Shown here: piece by piece, positions 19,250 through 27,097 of the stretch | Position numbering within the stretch: position 1 is the first letter of the stretch | How the letters are laid out: the number at the start of each line of letters is the position of its first letter | Origin: Oscillospiraceae bacterium | GTDB lineage: Bacteria > Bacillota > Clostridia > Oscillospirales > Oscillospiraceae | DNA length: 31,752 bases | Assembly (NCBI GenBank): GCA_020025425.1 | Contig: JAHHSD010000017.1 | Location: forward strand, 1 to 31,752 | Direction: 5' to 3' | Translations under genes and position numbers: made by a program | Notes under the pieces: model-generated | What the model saw: only the letters and a program-made list of their open reading frames with translations | Told to the model about the DNA's origin: nothing | Database searches by the model: none

Positions 19250-20653
19250 TTGGTTTTCTCCACCCCCCTGTTTATGTTTTACTTCCTGGCACTGACCCTG
19301 CTGGTCTACTACCTGGTCCCACGCAAGCTCCGGAACCTGGTCGTGCTGTGCTCCTCCCTGTTCTTCTATTACTGGGGCGAGCGGGAATACGTCATCATCA
19401 TGTTCCTGTCCACCGCCATCGACTTCACCCACGGTCTTATGGTGGAGCATTTCAAAAAGAAGGACAACGACAAGGCGGCCCGCCGGGTGGTAGCCGCTTC
19501 GATCATCTTTAATCTCGCCCTGCTGGGCTACTTTAAGTACTGGGATTTCCTGGCCGCCTCCCTCCAGTCCATCGGTCTGGACTTTATGCCGGTGCTTGGG
19601 ATCCACCTGCCCATCGGCATCTCCTTCTACACCTTCCAGACCATGAGCTACACCATCGACGTGTACCGCGGCGATGCCCGGGCCCAGCGCTCCATTCTGA
19701 ACTTCGGCACCTTCGTCACCCTGTTCCCCCAGCTCATCGCCGGTCCCATCATCAAGTACAAGGATCTGGGCGATCAGATCGACCAGCGCACCACCAACGC
19801 CGACAAATTTTCCTCCGGCGTACAGATTTTCATGGTGGGTCTGGGCAAGAAGCTGCTGCTGGCCAACAACGTGGGCATGCTCTGGGACAGCTATAAGGCC
19901 ATGGCCCTCACCGAGCTGACCGTGGCCGGCTCCTGGCTGGGCGTCATCGCCTTCTCCCTCCAGCTCTACTTCGACTTCTCCGGCTACTCCGATATGGCCG
20001 TGGGTCTGGGCCGGATGCTGGGCTTCGAGTTCCTGCCCAACTTCAACTACCCCTATATCTCCAAGAGCATCACCGAGTTCTGGCGCCGGTGGCACATCTC
20101 CCTGTCCACCTGGTTCCGGGAGTACCTCTATATCCCCCTGGGCGGCAACCGCTGCTCCAAGAGCCGCTGGATGTTCAACCTGTTTGTGGTCTGGGCGGCC
20201 ACCGGCATCTGGCACGGCGCCAGCTGGAACTACCTGATCTGGGGCCTCTACTTCTTCGTCCTGCTGATGATCGAAAAATTCTTCCTGCTGGACAAGCTCC
20301 AGAAGGCCCCCGCCCTGGTGGCCCACCTCTACACCCTCTTCTTTGTGGCCATCAGCTGGGCCATCTTCGCCCTGGAGGATTTCTCCCACATGGCCGGCTA
20401 TCTGAAGGTCATGTTCGGCCTGGGCGGCGTGCCCCTCACCGACAGCGCCTTCGGCTACTATCTGACCAGCTACCTGCCCATCCTGCTCATCGCCGGTGCG
20501 GCCTCCACCCCCCTGGGCGCCAAGGTCTACCGCGGCCTGAAGCCCCGGGCACAGCAGGTGGTCTGCACCCTGCTGGTGATCGCCGGTCTGCTGGTGTGCA
20601 CCGCCTATGTGGTGGCCAGCACCTACAACCCCTTCCTCTATTTCCGCTTCTAA
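19250..20653 (+). CDS. MBOAT family O-acyltransferase (AlgI/DltB-like)
   Basis: A 467-residue polytopic membrane enzyme that moves acyl groups, usually acetyl, across the membrane for transfer to a surface polymer. The N-terminus MVFSTPLFMFYFL is typical of the family, with the signatures PIGISFYTFQTMSYTIDVYRG, ITEFWRRWHISLSTWFREYLYIPLGGNR and GIWHGASWNYLIWG; His322 is the conserved membrane-buried catalytic histidine. The start is a TTG at 19250 preceded by GAAGGTG at 7 nt; the family N-terminus begins exactly there, whereas the open frame upstream runs through the hairpin at 19166-19196. It is paired with the DHHW gene 13 nt downstream, the usual two-gene arrangement. Confidence 0.95.
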   Translation: MVFSTPLFMFYFLALTLLVYYLVPRKLRNLVVLCSSLFFYYWGEREYVIIMFLSTAIDFTHGLMVEHFKKKDNDKAARRVVAASIIFNLALLGYFKYWDFLAASLQSIGLDFMPVLGIHLPIGISFYTFQTMSYTIDVYRGDARAQRSILNFGTFVTLFPQLIAGPIIKYKDLGDQIDQRTTNADKFSSGVQIFMVGLGKKLLLANNVGMLWDSYKAMALTELTVAGSWLGVIAFSLQLYFDFSGYSDMAVGLGRMLGFEFLPNFNYPYISKSITEFWRRWHISLSTWFREYLYIPLGGNRCSKSRWMFNLFVVWAATGIWHGASWNYLIWGLYFFVLLMIEKFFLLDKLQKAPALVAHLYTLFFVAISWAIFALEDFSHMAGYLKVMFGLGGVPLTDSAFGYYLTSYLPILLIAGAASTPLGAKVYRGLKPRAQQVVCTLLVIAGLLVCTAYVVASTYNPFLYFRF

Positions 20654-20666
20654 GGAGGTGTCCGAT

Positions 20667-21785
20667 ATGAGTCACAAATTCAATCGTTTTTTATCCGCTC
20701 TGTTCTGCATCTTCCTGGGCGGGATGCTGGTGCTCAGCACTGTGCTGCCTGACAAGGAGTTTTCCCCCATGGAAAACCGCTATCTGGCCAAGCCCCCCAA
20801 GCTCTCCGTCCAGTCCCTGAGCGAGGGCACGTTTATGAGCGAGGCTGAGAAGTACGTCAGCGACCACCTGGCCGGCCGGGACCTGTGGGTCTCCCTGAAA
20901 ACCTGGTGCGAGCGGCTCAGCGGCAAGCAGGAGAACAACGGCGTCTACTTCGGCAGCCGGGACACCCTCCTCACCCGCGTGGACGCCCCCGACCCCGAGA
21001 AGCTGGCCCAGGACATGCTCAGCGTGGACAAGCTGGTCAGCAACGTGGACGTGCCCGTCTGGTTCGGTCTGATCCCCTCCTCCGCCGCCGTCTGGTCCGA
21101 CCGCCTGCCCAAGGGGGCCCCCACTCTGGACGAGTTCCCCCTGATCCAGCAGCTGTACAGCCAGACCGCTGCCCAGACCATCGACTTCTCCTCCGCCCTC
21201 TCCGCCCATGCGGACGAGGACATCTACTACCGCACCGACCACCACTGGACCAGCCTGGGCGCCTTCTACGGGGCCAACGCCCTCTTTGAGGCCATGGAGC
21301 TGGACCCCCTGGACCTGAACGATTTTGAGAAAACCACCGTCACCGAGGACTTCAACGGCACTACCTTCTCCACCTCCGGAGTCCGCTGGGTCAAGCCGGA
21401 CGCCATCGACACCTACGTCCCCGAGGACGGCATCAAGGTGACCAACAACTTCGACGGCACCTTTACCCCCGGCTCCCTGTATGTGCCCGAGCACCTGGAG
21501 CAGAAGGACAAGTACAAGTTCTTCCTGGGCGGCAACCAGCCCCTGTGCATCATTGAGACAGAGCACACCGACGCCCCCAAGGTGCTGGTCATCCGGGACT
21601 CCTATTCCGACTCCCTGGCCCCCTTCCTCACCCAGCGCTTCTCCCAGATCCACCTCTTTGACCTGCGCTACAACCTGAACAGCGTCCAGAAGTATGTGGA
21701 GGAGAATGATATCGACCAGGTGGTGGTCCTCTACTCCCTGAACAACTTCCTTACGGACAGCCACCTCAAGCAGCTGGGGAGATAA
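20667..21785 (+). CDS. DHHW family SGNH-like protein (AlgJ/AlgX-type acyltransferase partner)
   Basis: A 372-residue protein with an N-terminal membrane anchor (residues about 8-27) and an extracytoplasmic domain. The family-defining DHHW is at residues 191-194 (YYRTDHHWTSLGAFYG), and RDSYSDS later supplies the candidate Ser nucleophile (VLVIRDSYSDSLAPF). Related AlgJ/AlgX proteins take acetyl groups from the MBOAT partner and place them on polysaccharide; this is the expected role here. The ATG at 20667 has AAGGAGG at 8 nt. The Dus gene begins 3 nt past its stop. Confidence 0.93.
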   Translation: MSHKFNRFLSALFCIFLGGMLVLSTVLPDKEFSPMENRYLAKPPKLSVQSLSEGTFMSEAEKYVSDHLAGRDLWVSLKTWCERLSGKQENNGVYFGSRDTLLTRVDAPDPEKLAQDMLSVDKLVSNVDVPVWFGLIPSSAAVWSDRLPKGAPTLDEFPLIQQLYSQTAAQTIDFSSALSAHADEDIYYRTDHHWTSLGAFYGANALFEAMELDPLDLNDFEKTTVTEDFNGTTFSTSGVRWVKPDAIDTYVPEDGIKVTNNFDGTFTPGSLYVPEHLEQKDKYKFFLGGNQPLCIIETEHTDAPKVLVIRDSYSDSLAPFLTQRFSQIHLFDLRYNLNSVQKYVEENDIDQVVVLYSLNNFLTDSHLKQLGR

Positions 21786-21788
21786 CCG

Positions 21789-22772
21789 ATGGAGTACCTG
21801 TTTGCCCCCCTGGAGGGGGTCACCACCTACCCCTACCGCAACGCCCACCACCGCTGGTTCGGCGGGGTGTCCAAGTACTATATGCCCTTCGTCTCCCCCA
21901 GCCAGGACCACGTCTTTACCCCCAGGGAGCTGCGGGAGATCCGCCCGGAGCACAACGATCAGGTCCACGCCGTCCCCCAGCTCCTCACCCGCCGGGCGGA
22001 GGACTTCCTCTGGGCCGCCGGGGAGCTGGCCGCTATGGGCTACGGCGAGGTCAACCTGAACCTGGGCTGCCCCTCGGGCACCGTGGTGGCCAAGCGGAAG
22101 GGCGCCGGCCTGCTGGGCGATCCCGAGGAGCTGGACCGGTTCCTGGACCAGATTTTCTCCGCCGGTCTGCCCATCCGGATCTCGGTGAAAACCCGGCTGG
22201 GCCTGGAGGACGAGGAGGAATTTCCCGAAATCCTGGAGGTCTACAACCGCTACCCCATTGACCAGCTGACCATCCACCCCCGGGTGCGGCGGGATATGTA
22301 CAAAAACCCGGTGCGGCCAGAGGCCTTCGCCAAAGCCCTCCCCCTGTGCCGCCACAGCGTCTGCTACAACGGCGATCTGATCTCCGCCCGGGACTGTGCC
22401 CGGCTGATTGAGCGCTTTCCCGCTGTGGACGCCCTGATGCTGGGCCGGGGGCTGATCGCTGACCCGGCCCTGGCCCGGAAGGCCCAGGGCGGTCCCCCGG
22501 CGGACAAGGACCATCTGGCCGCTTTTCTGGAGGAGTTCTACCGGGGCTGCGCCCGGGACTTCGGCAGCGACCGCAACGCCATGCTGCGCATGAAGGAGAT
22601 CTGGTCCTTCCAGATCCACCTCTTTGAGGACCACGCGTCCTACCACAAGAAGCTGAAAAAATGCACCGACCCCAGGCAGTACGAGGCCCTGGTGGCGGAC
22701 ATTTTCCGGGACCTGACCCTACGCACCGAGCCGGACCCGGAGCTTCTGCCCCATCCCCCCATCGCCCTGTGA
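21789..22772 (+). CDS. tRNA-dihydrouridine synthase (Dus family)
   Basis: A 327-residue FMN enzyme that reduces uridine to dihydrouridine in tRNA. Motifs: APLEGVTTYPYR at the N-terminus, NLNLGCPSGTVVAKRKGAGL with catalytic Cys94, ISVKTRLGL, the FMN-binding YNGDLIS and MLGRGLIADPAL. Lengths and motifs are those of a bacterial Dus protein; which uridine position it modifies cannot be stated. The gene begins only 3 nt after the DHHW gene, so it is co-transcribed with the surface module although functionally unrelated. A strong terminator with a UUCG loop follows. Confidence 0.93.
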   Translation: MEYLFAPLEGVTTYPYRNAHHRWFGGVSKYYMPFVSPSQDHVFTPRELREIRPEHNDQVHAVPQLLTRRAEDFLWAAGELAAMGYGEVNLNLGCPSGTVVAKRKGAGLLGDPEELDRFLDQIFSAGLPIRISVKTRLGLEDEEEFPEILEVYNRYPIDQLTIHPRVRRDMYKNPVRPEAFAKALPLCRHSVCYNGDLISARDCARLIERFPAVDALMLGRGLIADPALARKAQGGPPADKDHLAAFLEEFYRGCARDFGSDRNAMLRMKEIWSFQIHLFEDHASYHKKLKKCTDPRQYEALVADIFRDLTLRTEPDPELLPHPPIAL

Positions 22773-22781
22773 GGACAGACG

Positions 22782-22821
22782 AAAAGACCAGGTGAGAACT
22801 TCGGTTCTCACCTGGTCTTTT
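22782..22821. terminator. Bidirectional terminator with UUCG tetraloop
   Basis: A 17-bp perfect stem (22782-22798 and 22805-22821), closed by C-G around a UUCG loop, with A and T runs on the two sides. Serves the convergent dus (plus) and PF14196 (minus) genes. Confidence 0.95.
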
Positions 22822-22842
22822 TTCTTCGATCAGCGGTCAGGC

Positions 22843-23448
22843 TCAGTCCACCACGGCGATATCAAAATCGCAGCAGTCTCCGCCCCGGCCGATGGTGGAG
22901 GTCCTGTTCCACTTCAGCCTGGGGTGCATATTGCCGTAGCAGCAGTCATCGGTATTGCAGAACACGGTGGTGAGCTCAGGACAGCCCATCTCCTTGCAGG
23001 TGCGGTAATAGGGGCACTGTGTCACATCGAATCGGGCCCGCCCCTTCCCCGTATCATAGTACCGGATCTCAAAGCCGGCCGCCGCGTTATATTTCTTCTC
23101 CACCATGCTGTGGAAGATCCCGGGGACCTTCCGGTAGAGTCCGGGGAGCTTCAGGGCCTTCCGGATTACCTCCGCACCCTTCTCTGACAACTCCTGAAAT
23201 ATCTCATCCGTCAGCGCCAGGGCCTCCTCCGGAGACTTTCCCCTGGCCTGTATCGCCCGATAGAGGGCGACGGCCCCATAGATCATGCCCTCTGTGTGCT
23301 GTTTCACGGCAGGGGGGTCGTCCTGGTGCTCCTGGCAGTAGCCGTGATAGAGCTCAACCGCTCTGTCTGCGATCCAGGTCCCATCCGGCTCCTTAAAGTG
23401 CCTGTGTGCCCCGGCGGAGACCATTTTAAGCAGCTTCTTTTGTTCCAT
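22843..23448 (-). CDS. L-2-amino-thiazoline-4-carboxylic acid hydrolase-like protein (PF14196)
   Basis: A 201-residue cytoplasmic protein with a helical N-terminal half and a cysteine-rich C-terminal half: Cys145, 151, 156, 164, 169, 170, 192, 193, including CNTDDCCYGNMHPRLKW and TIGRGGDCCDF. This pattern matches the family named after ATC hydrolase, which opens L-2-amino-thiazoline-4-carboxylate toward L-cysteine. Most members in gut anaerobes are uncharacterised, and the cysteine set could instead bind a metal or cluster. AAAGGAG precedes the ATG. It starts 36 nt after the class II aldolase gene and ends before a terminator, so it is probably the third gene of the mtnA operon. Confidence 0.8.
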   Translation of the reverse strand: MEQKKLLKMVSAGAHRHFKEPDGTWIADRAVELYHGYCQEHQDDPPAVKQHTEGMIYGAVALYRAIQARGKSPEEALALTDEIFQELSEKGAEVIRKALKLPGLYRKVPGIFHSMVEKKYNAAAGFEIRYYDTGKGRARFDVTQCPYYRTCKEMGCPELTTVFCNTDDCCYGNMHPRLKWNRTSTIGRGGDCCDFDIAVVD

Positions 23449-23484
23449 GGTATTCTCCTTTCTTCATCTGTCAGGCTGGGGCCC

Positions 23485-24129
23485 CTATATTTTACGCCGC
23501 TCCAGCGCCCGGACGGCCTCGTCCGGCAGCTGCGGCCTGGGTCTGCCCAGACACATCTGCAAATAGAGCTGGCGGCAGTACTGCTCCAGCGCCTGGGTCC
23601 GGTACCAGGCCTCTTTTATGTCCTTTCCCCAGGTCACCGCCCCGTGGTGGGCCAGCAGAACCGCCTTGGCCCCGTCCCCGGCCCGGGCCACCGCCTGGGC
23701 CAGCTCCCCGCCCCCCAGGGGCAGGTAGGGCAGGCAGGGCACCTGCCCCAGCCACAGCACCATGTCGGCGGTGAGGGCCTCCGTCAGGTCACGGCCCAGG
23801 CTGGCCATGCACAGGGCGTAGGGGGAGTGGGTGTGGACCACTCCGCCGATCTCCCCGTGACGCTGATAAAGGGCCAGGTGCATGGGGGTTTCGGAGGAGG
23901 GCTGTCCGCCGGGGGCGGCAAGCACCCAGCCCTCCCCATCCAGCTCAGCCAGCATACCAGGCTCCACATCCCCCTTGTACACCCCGGATGGGGTGATGAG
24001 GATGGTCCCGTCGGAGCAGCGGGCGGACAGGTTCCCATCGTTGGCCGCCACATAGCCCGATTGGGCGATGTCCCGGGCGGCCCGGCAGATGAGGTCCCGC
24101 AGCGCCTGCTTCTCCTGCTCAATCGTCAT
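23485..24129 (-). CDS. Class II aldolase/adducin family protein (probable DHAP-shunt or fuculose-phosphate-type aldolase)
   Basis: A 214-residue zinc aldolase of the FucA/AraD family. Zinc ligands His99 and His101 (VVHTHSPYA) and the HHG at 161-163 are present, and Glu80 (SSETPMHLALY) is the catalytic acid; ANDGNLSAR near residue 29 is the phosphate-binding loop. It overlaps mtnA by 11 nt (start ATG 24129, mtnA stop at 24119), so the two are translationally coupled. In known DHAP shunts a class II aldolase next to mtnA cleaves 5-methylthioribulose-1-P or 5-deoxyribulose-1-P into DHAP and an aldehyde; that role is inferred here. The start is set by the family N-terminus; the ribosome binding site is weak. 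Confidence 0.9.
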   Translation of the reverse strand: MTIEQEKQALRDLICRAARDIAQSGYVAANDGNLSARCSDGTILITPSGVYKGDVEPGMLAELDGEGWVLAAPGGQPSSETPMHLALYQRHGEIGGVVHTHSPYALCMASLGRDLTEALTADMVLWLGQVPCLPYLPLGGGELAQAVARAGDGAKAVLLAHHGAVTWGKDIKEAWYRTQALEQYCRQLYLQMCLGRPRPQLPDEAVRALERRKI

Positions 24130-25207
24130 GGTCCGCCCCGGAAAGGAACAGCTTTCCGATGCTCTCCCGGAAGGGGGGACGGCAGATCCCCCGCTCGGTG
24201 ACAATGGCCGTAATCAGGCTGTGATCCGTGACGTCAAAGGCGGGATTGAAGAACTTGATCCCCTCTGGGGCCATGGGCTCCTTGTACCACTGGGTGCGCA
24301 GCTCCTCCCCGGAGCGCTCCTCAATGGGGATGTGGTCCCCGTCCGGGCAGCTCAGGTCGATGGTGGAGGTGGGCCCCAGCACATAGAAGGGCACGCCGTA
24401 GTGCTTGGCCAGCACCGCCACCGAGCTGGTGCCGATTTTGTTGGCCGTGTCCCCGTTGGCGGCTACCCGGTCGCAGCCCACAAAGCAGGCCTGGACCCAG
24501 CCGTTTTTCATCACCATCCCAGCCATGTTGTCGCAGATCAGAGTCACATCCACCCCGGCCCGGTGGAGCTCCCAGGCGGTGAGCCTGGCCCCCTGGAGCA
24601 GGGGGCGGGTCTCGTCGGCAAAGACCCGGAGCCTGATTCCCCGCTCCTGTCCCAGCAGGATGGGGCCCAGGGCGGTGCCGTACTGGGAGGTGGCCAGGGG
24701 ACCGGCGTTGCAGTGAGTCAGCACCCCGTCCCCGTCCTTCACCAGGCTGAACCCGTACTGGGCGATGGCCCGGCACATCTCCGCATCCTCCCGATGGATG
24801 GCGGTGCACTCCTCCAGCAGGCGCTGCAAAAACTCCGCCCGGGGCAGATGGGCCGCCGACTGGGCCGTATCCAGCATCCGCCGGACGGCCCAGCTCAGAT
24901 TGACGGCGGTGGGCCGGGTGGAGTTGAGCTGCGCCCCCCAGTCCTCCAGGCGCGCCAGGCGCTCCTCCCCGGTCTCATCCCCCAGCTGACGGGCCAGGAC
25001 GTAGAGGGCATACCCGGCATAGATCCCGATGGCCGGGGCCCCCCGCACCCGCAGGGCCGCAATGGCCTCCTTCAGCTCCTCCAGCCGGGACAGCTCCAAA
25101 TAGATCTCCCGCCCAGGCAGGCGGCTCTGGTCCAGGATACGCACCCGGTCCCCGGCCCCGTTGAGCCCCACGTGGTCGGGCAGGGCCTGATTCAGTTTCG
25201 CTTCCAT
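24119..25207 (-). CDS. mtnA: S-methyl-5-thioribose-1-phosphate isomerase MtnA (or 5-deoxyribose-1-P isomerase)
   Basis: A 362-residue isomerase of the eIF2B-like family that converts 5-methylthioribose-1-phosphate to the ribulose form in methionine salvage. RGAPAIG (56-62), THCNAGPLATSQYGTALG with catalytic Cys166, and CDNMAG with catalytic Asp226 are all intact, as is GCDRVAANGDTANKIGT. The ATG at 25207 has AGAGGGG upstream; a longer frame running to 25351 would cross the promoter, so it is rejected. No mtnK, mtnN or mtnP and no late mtn genes are nearby; the downstream aldolase points to a DHAP-shunt fate of the product. Promoter at 25230-25258. Confidence 0.93.
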   Translation of the reverse strand: MEAKLNQALPDHVGLNGAGDRVRILDQSRLPGREIYLELSRLEELKEAIAALRVRGAPAIGIYAGYALYVLARQLGDETGEERLARLEDWGAQLNSTRPTAVNLSWAVRRMLDTAQSAAHLPRAEFLQRLLEECTAIHREDAEMCRAIAQYGFSLVKDGDGVLTHCNAGPLATSQYGTALGPILLGQERGIRLRVFADETRPLLQGARLTAWELHRAGVDVTLICDNMAGMVMKNGWVQACFVGCDRVAANGDTANKIGTSSVAVLAKHYGVPFYVLGPTSTIDLSCPDGDHIPIEERSGEELRTQWYKEPMAPEGIKFFNPAFDVTDHSLITAIVTERGICRPPFRESIGKLFLSGADHDD

Positions 25208-25229
25208 GTGATCCCCTCTTTCTGACCAA

Positions 25230-25258
25230 ATTATGCCCCATCCATCCGCCCCTGTCAA
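25230..25258 (-). promoter_or_regulatory. Promoter of the mtnA-aldolase-PF14196 unit
   Basis: Minus strand: -35 TTGACA (25258-25253), 17-bp spacer, -10 CATAAT (25235-25230), near-consensus sigma-A. About 20-25 nt to the mtnA ATG, so the leader is short and no riboswitch fits between. Confidence 0.72.
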
Positions 25259-25283
25259 CATGGGGCCGGGTCTTAGATTTTCA

Positions 25284-25312
25284 TTGTTATTTTCTCTATT
25301 GGGCGGTATAAT
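25284..25312 (+). promoter_or_regulatory. Promoter of the cytidylate-kinase-like gene
   Basis: -35 TTGTTA (25284-25289), 17-bp spacer, -10 TATAAT (25307-25312). It is divergent from the mtnA promoter, 25 bp apart. Confidence 0.75.
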
Positions 25313-25364
25313 GAAAGGTAAGCACTTCATTCTGTACGGGCGCATCCGCAAGGAGGTAATTTCT

Positions 25365-25982
25365 ATGAGCCACTACGTCATCTCCATCAGCCGGGAATTT
25401 GGAAGCGGCGGCCGGATCATCGGCAAGCAGCTGGCTGCCAAGCTGGGCATTCCCTGCTATGACCGCACCATCATCCAAAAGACCGCGGAGAAGAGCGGCC
25501 TGTCCCCCGAGTTCATCGCCCGGGCGGAGGAGCGCGCCCGCAGTCGGTTCCACCTGTCCATCGCCCCTGTGGATCTGGGCGGGCGATCCTCCTCCCCCAG
25601 CAGCGTCTCCGTCAATCAGCAGGCCTTCTTCGCCCAGGCCAAGGTGATCCGGGAGCTGGCCGAACAGGGCAGCTGCGTGATCGTGGGCCGGTGCAGCGAC
25701 TATGTGCTTGGCGACAACCCGGACTGTCTCAAGGTGTTTGTCCACGCCGACCTGCCCGCCCGCAGCCAGCGGTGCATACAGGAGTACGGCCTGTCCGCCC
25801 AGGGTCTCACCGAGCGGATCAACCAGACTGACCGGGGCCGGGCCAACTACTACAACTACTATACCGGCCACACCTGGGGCGAGATGCGCCAGTACGACCT
25901 GACCATCAATTCCTCCGTCTCCGGCATCGACGGGGCCGTGGAGCTGATCGCACAGCTGCTGGAGCAGAGGGAGCAGCACTGA
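25365..25982 (+). CDS. Cytidylate kinase-like family protein
   Basis: A 205-residue nucleotide-kinase-like protein (family PF13189). It begins MSHYVISISREFGSGGRIIGK with the glycine-rich nucleotide loop, has CYDRTIIQKTAEKSGLSPEF, and further on CVIVGRCSDYVL and the NYYTGHTWG lid region. Members are common in Firmicutes and related to CMP kinase, but their substrate is unknown. AAGGAGG precedes the ATG at 7-8 nt. The upstream in-frame start at 25233 lies before the promoter and is rejected. The HAD phosphatase gene follows after 66 nt on the same strand. Confidence 0.9.
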   Translation: MSHYVISISREFGSGGRIIGKQLAAKLGIPCYDRTIIQKTAEKSGLSPEFIARAEERARSRFHLSIAPVDLGGRSSSPSSVSVNQQAFFAQAKVIRELAEQGSCVIVGRCSDYVLGDNPDCLKVFVHADLPARSQRCIQEYGLSAQGLTERINQTDRGRANYYNYYTGHTWGEMRQYDLTINSSVSGIDGAVELIAQLLEQREQH

Positions 25983-26048
25983 TTTTCCGGCAGTTTCCAT
26001 TTTATTTTGTATTTTTCTATCTAAATATTACGAAAAGGATTTGTTTTT

Positions 26049-26885
26049 ATGGTACGACTCATCGCACTGGACCTGGACGGTACCCTGCTGACCTCCGACG
26101 GCCGGATCACCCAGGCCTCCAAAGACGCCATCGCCCGGGCCCGGGCCAAGAACATCCGGGTGGTGCTGGCCACCGGACGCAGCTGCGCCGAGGTCATTGA
26201 TTTCTCCCACCAGGCGGGCTGTGACGTACTGGGGGCCGCCCTGGGCGGCGCCGCTCTGGTGGACACCAAAACGGAGCAGGCCCTGCGCACCTGGGCCATC
26301 CCAGAGGGCAGCGACCGCAAGGCCCTGGAGCTGTGTCTGGGCCGGCAGATCGAGCTGATGATCTTCGCCAGGGATCAGATCCTGGTGGACCCCTTCTCCA
26401 AGGAGTCCCTGCTGCGGACCTTCCCCTGCCAGGTGTTCCACGACGCCGCCATCGTCACCCAGGACCCCATCGCCTACATGGAGGAGCATCAGCTCCCTCT
26501 GCTGAAGATCCACGGGGACCAGAATCCCGGGTCCTACCCCCTGGAGGAGCTCTCCGCCCTGCCCGGGGTGTCCCTCACCCGCTCCAACGACCACGACTTC
26601 GAGCTGGTCCGCCAGGGGGTGGACAAGGGCAGCACTCTGGCCCTGCTCTCCCTGCTTTTCGGCATCCCTCTGGAGGACTGCGCCGCCATCGGTGACAGTG
26701 ACAACGACCTGGCCATGCTCCAGGCGGCTGGTTTCCCGGTGGCCATGGGCAACGGCTGTGCCGCCGTGCGGGAGGCCGCCCAATATGTCACCGTGGACAA
26801 CGACCACGACGGCGTGGCCCGGGCCATCGAGTATCTGCTGGACTACAACGAGAAAAACAATCCCCTGACCAACTTCCAGATCTGA
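26049..26885 (+). CDS. Cof-type HAD-IIB family phosphatase
   Basis: A 278-residue cytosolic phosphatase. Motif I DLDGT holds the nucleophile Asp8 and Asp10, motif II is LATGR, motif III contains the lysine of VDKGSTL, and motif IV GDSDND near residues 216-221 binds Mg2+. The C2B cap between motifs II and III marks the Cof/YidA-type subgroup, which acts on sugar phosphates or cofactors such as FMN or PLP; substrate is not evident. A weak AAAGGA site precedes the ATG. A strong terminator follows about 80 nt downstream. Confidence 0.93.
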   Translation: MVRLIALDLDGTLLTSDGRITQASKDAIARARAKNIRVVLATGRSCAEVIDFSHQAGCDVLGAALGGAALVDTKTEQALRTWAIPEGSDRKALELCLGRQIELMIFARDQILVDPFSKESLLRTFPCQVFHDAAIVTQDPIAYMEEHQLPLLKIHGDQNPGSYPLEELSALPGVSLTRSNDHDFELVRQGVDKGSTLALLSLLFGIPLEDCAAIGDSDNDLAMLQAAGFPVAMGNGCAAVREAAQYVTVDNDHDGVARAIEYLLDYNEKNNPLTNFQI

Positions 26886-26966
26886 AAAAACTGCCTGCGG
26901 AAAACCCCAGAGGTTCCTAAGTCAGTAATTTAGAACAACCTCAAATCGGAGATTGTAAGGCAAAAG

Positions 26967-27011
26967 AAAATACCGAAGATAGCGAAATAAAAGCTATCTT
27001 CGGTATTTTTT
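26967..27011 (+). terminator. Intrinsic terminator after the HAD phosphatase gene
   Basis: A 17-bp perfect stem (26967-26983 and 26993-27009), 9-nt loop and TTTTTT at the end. It marks the end of the GC-rich block; AT-rich DNA starts here. Confidence 0.92.
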
Positions 27012-27097
27012 GTTATAGCTTTCGAATTCGCACATTCGTATTTTCTGAAAGACTTCTGTAAAATGAAAGCACAATCAAATTATAGGAGGTCAAGACT

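Noticed and set aside
20691..22646. 651-codon minus-strand frame across the DHHW and dus genes
   Set aside because: It spans two well-supported plus-strand genes and the junction between them; the composition is that of an antisense shadow.
25208..25351. Extended N-terminus for mtnA
   Set aside because: The extension runs through the two divergent promoters, and the MtnA family start coincides with the ATG at 25207, which has AGAGGGG before it.
25284..25364. Riboswitch between the mtnA and cytidylate-kinase-like genes
   Set aside because: The space left after the promoters is too short on both sides and shows no paired elements.
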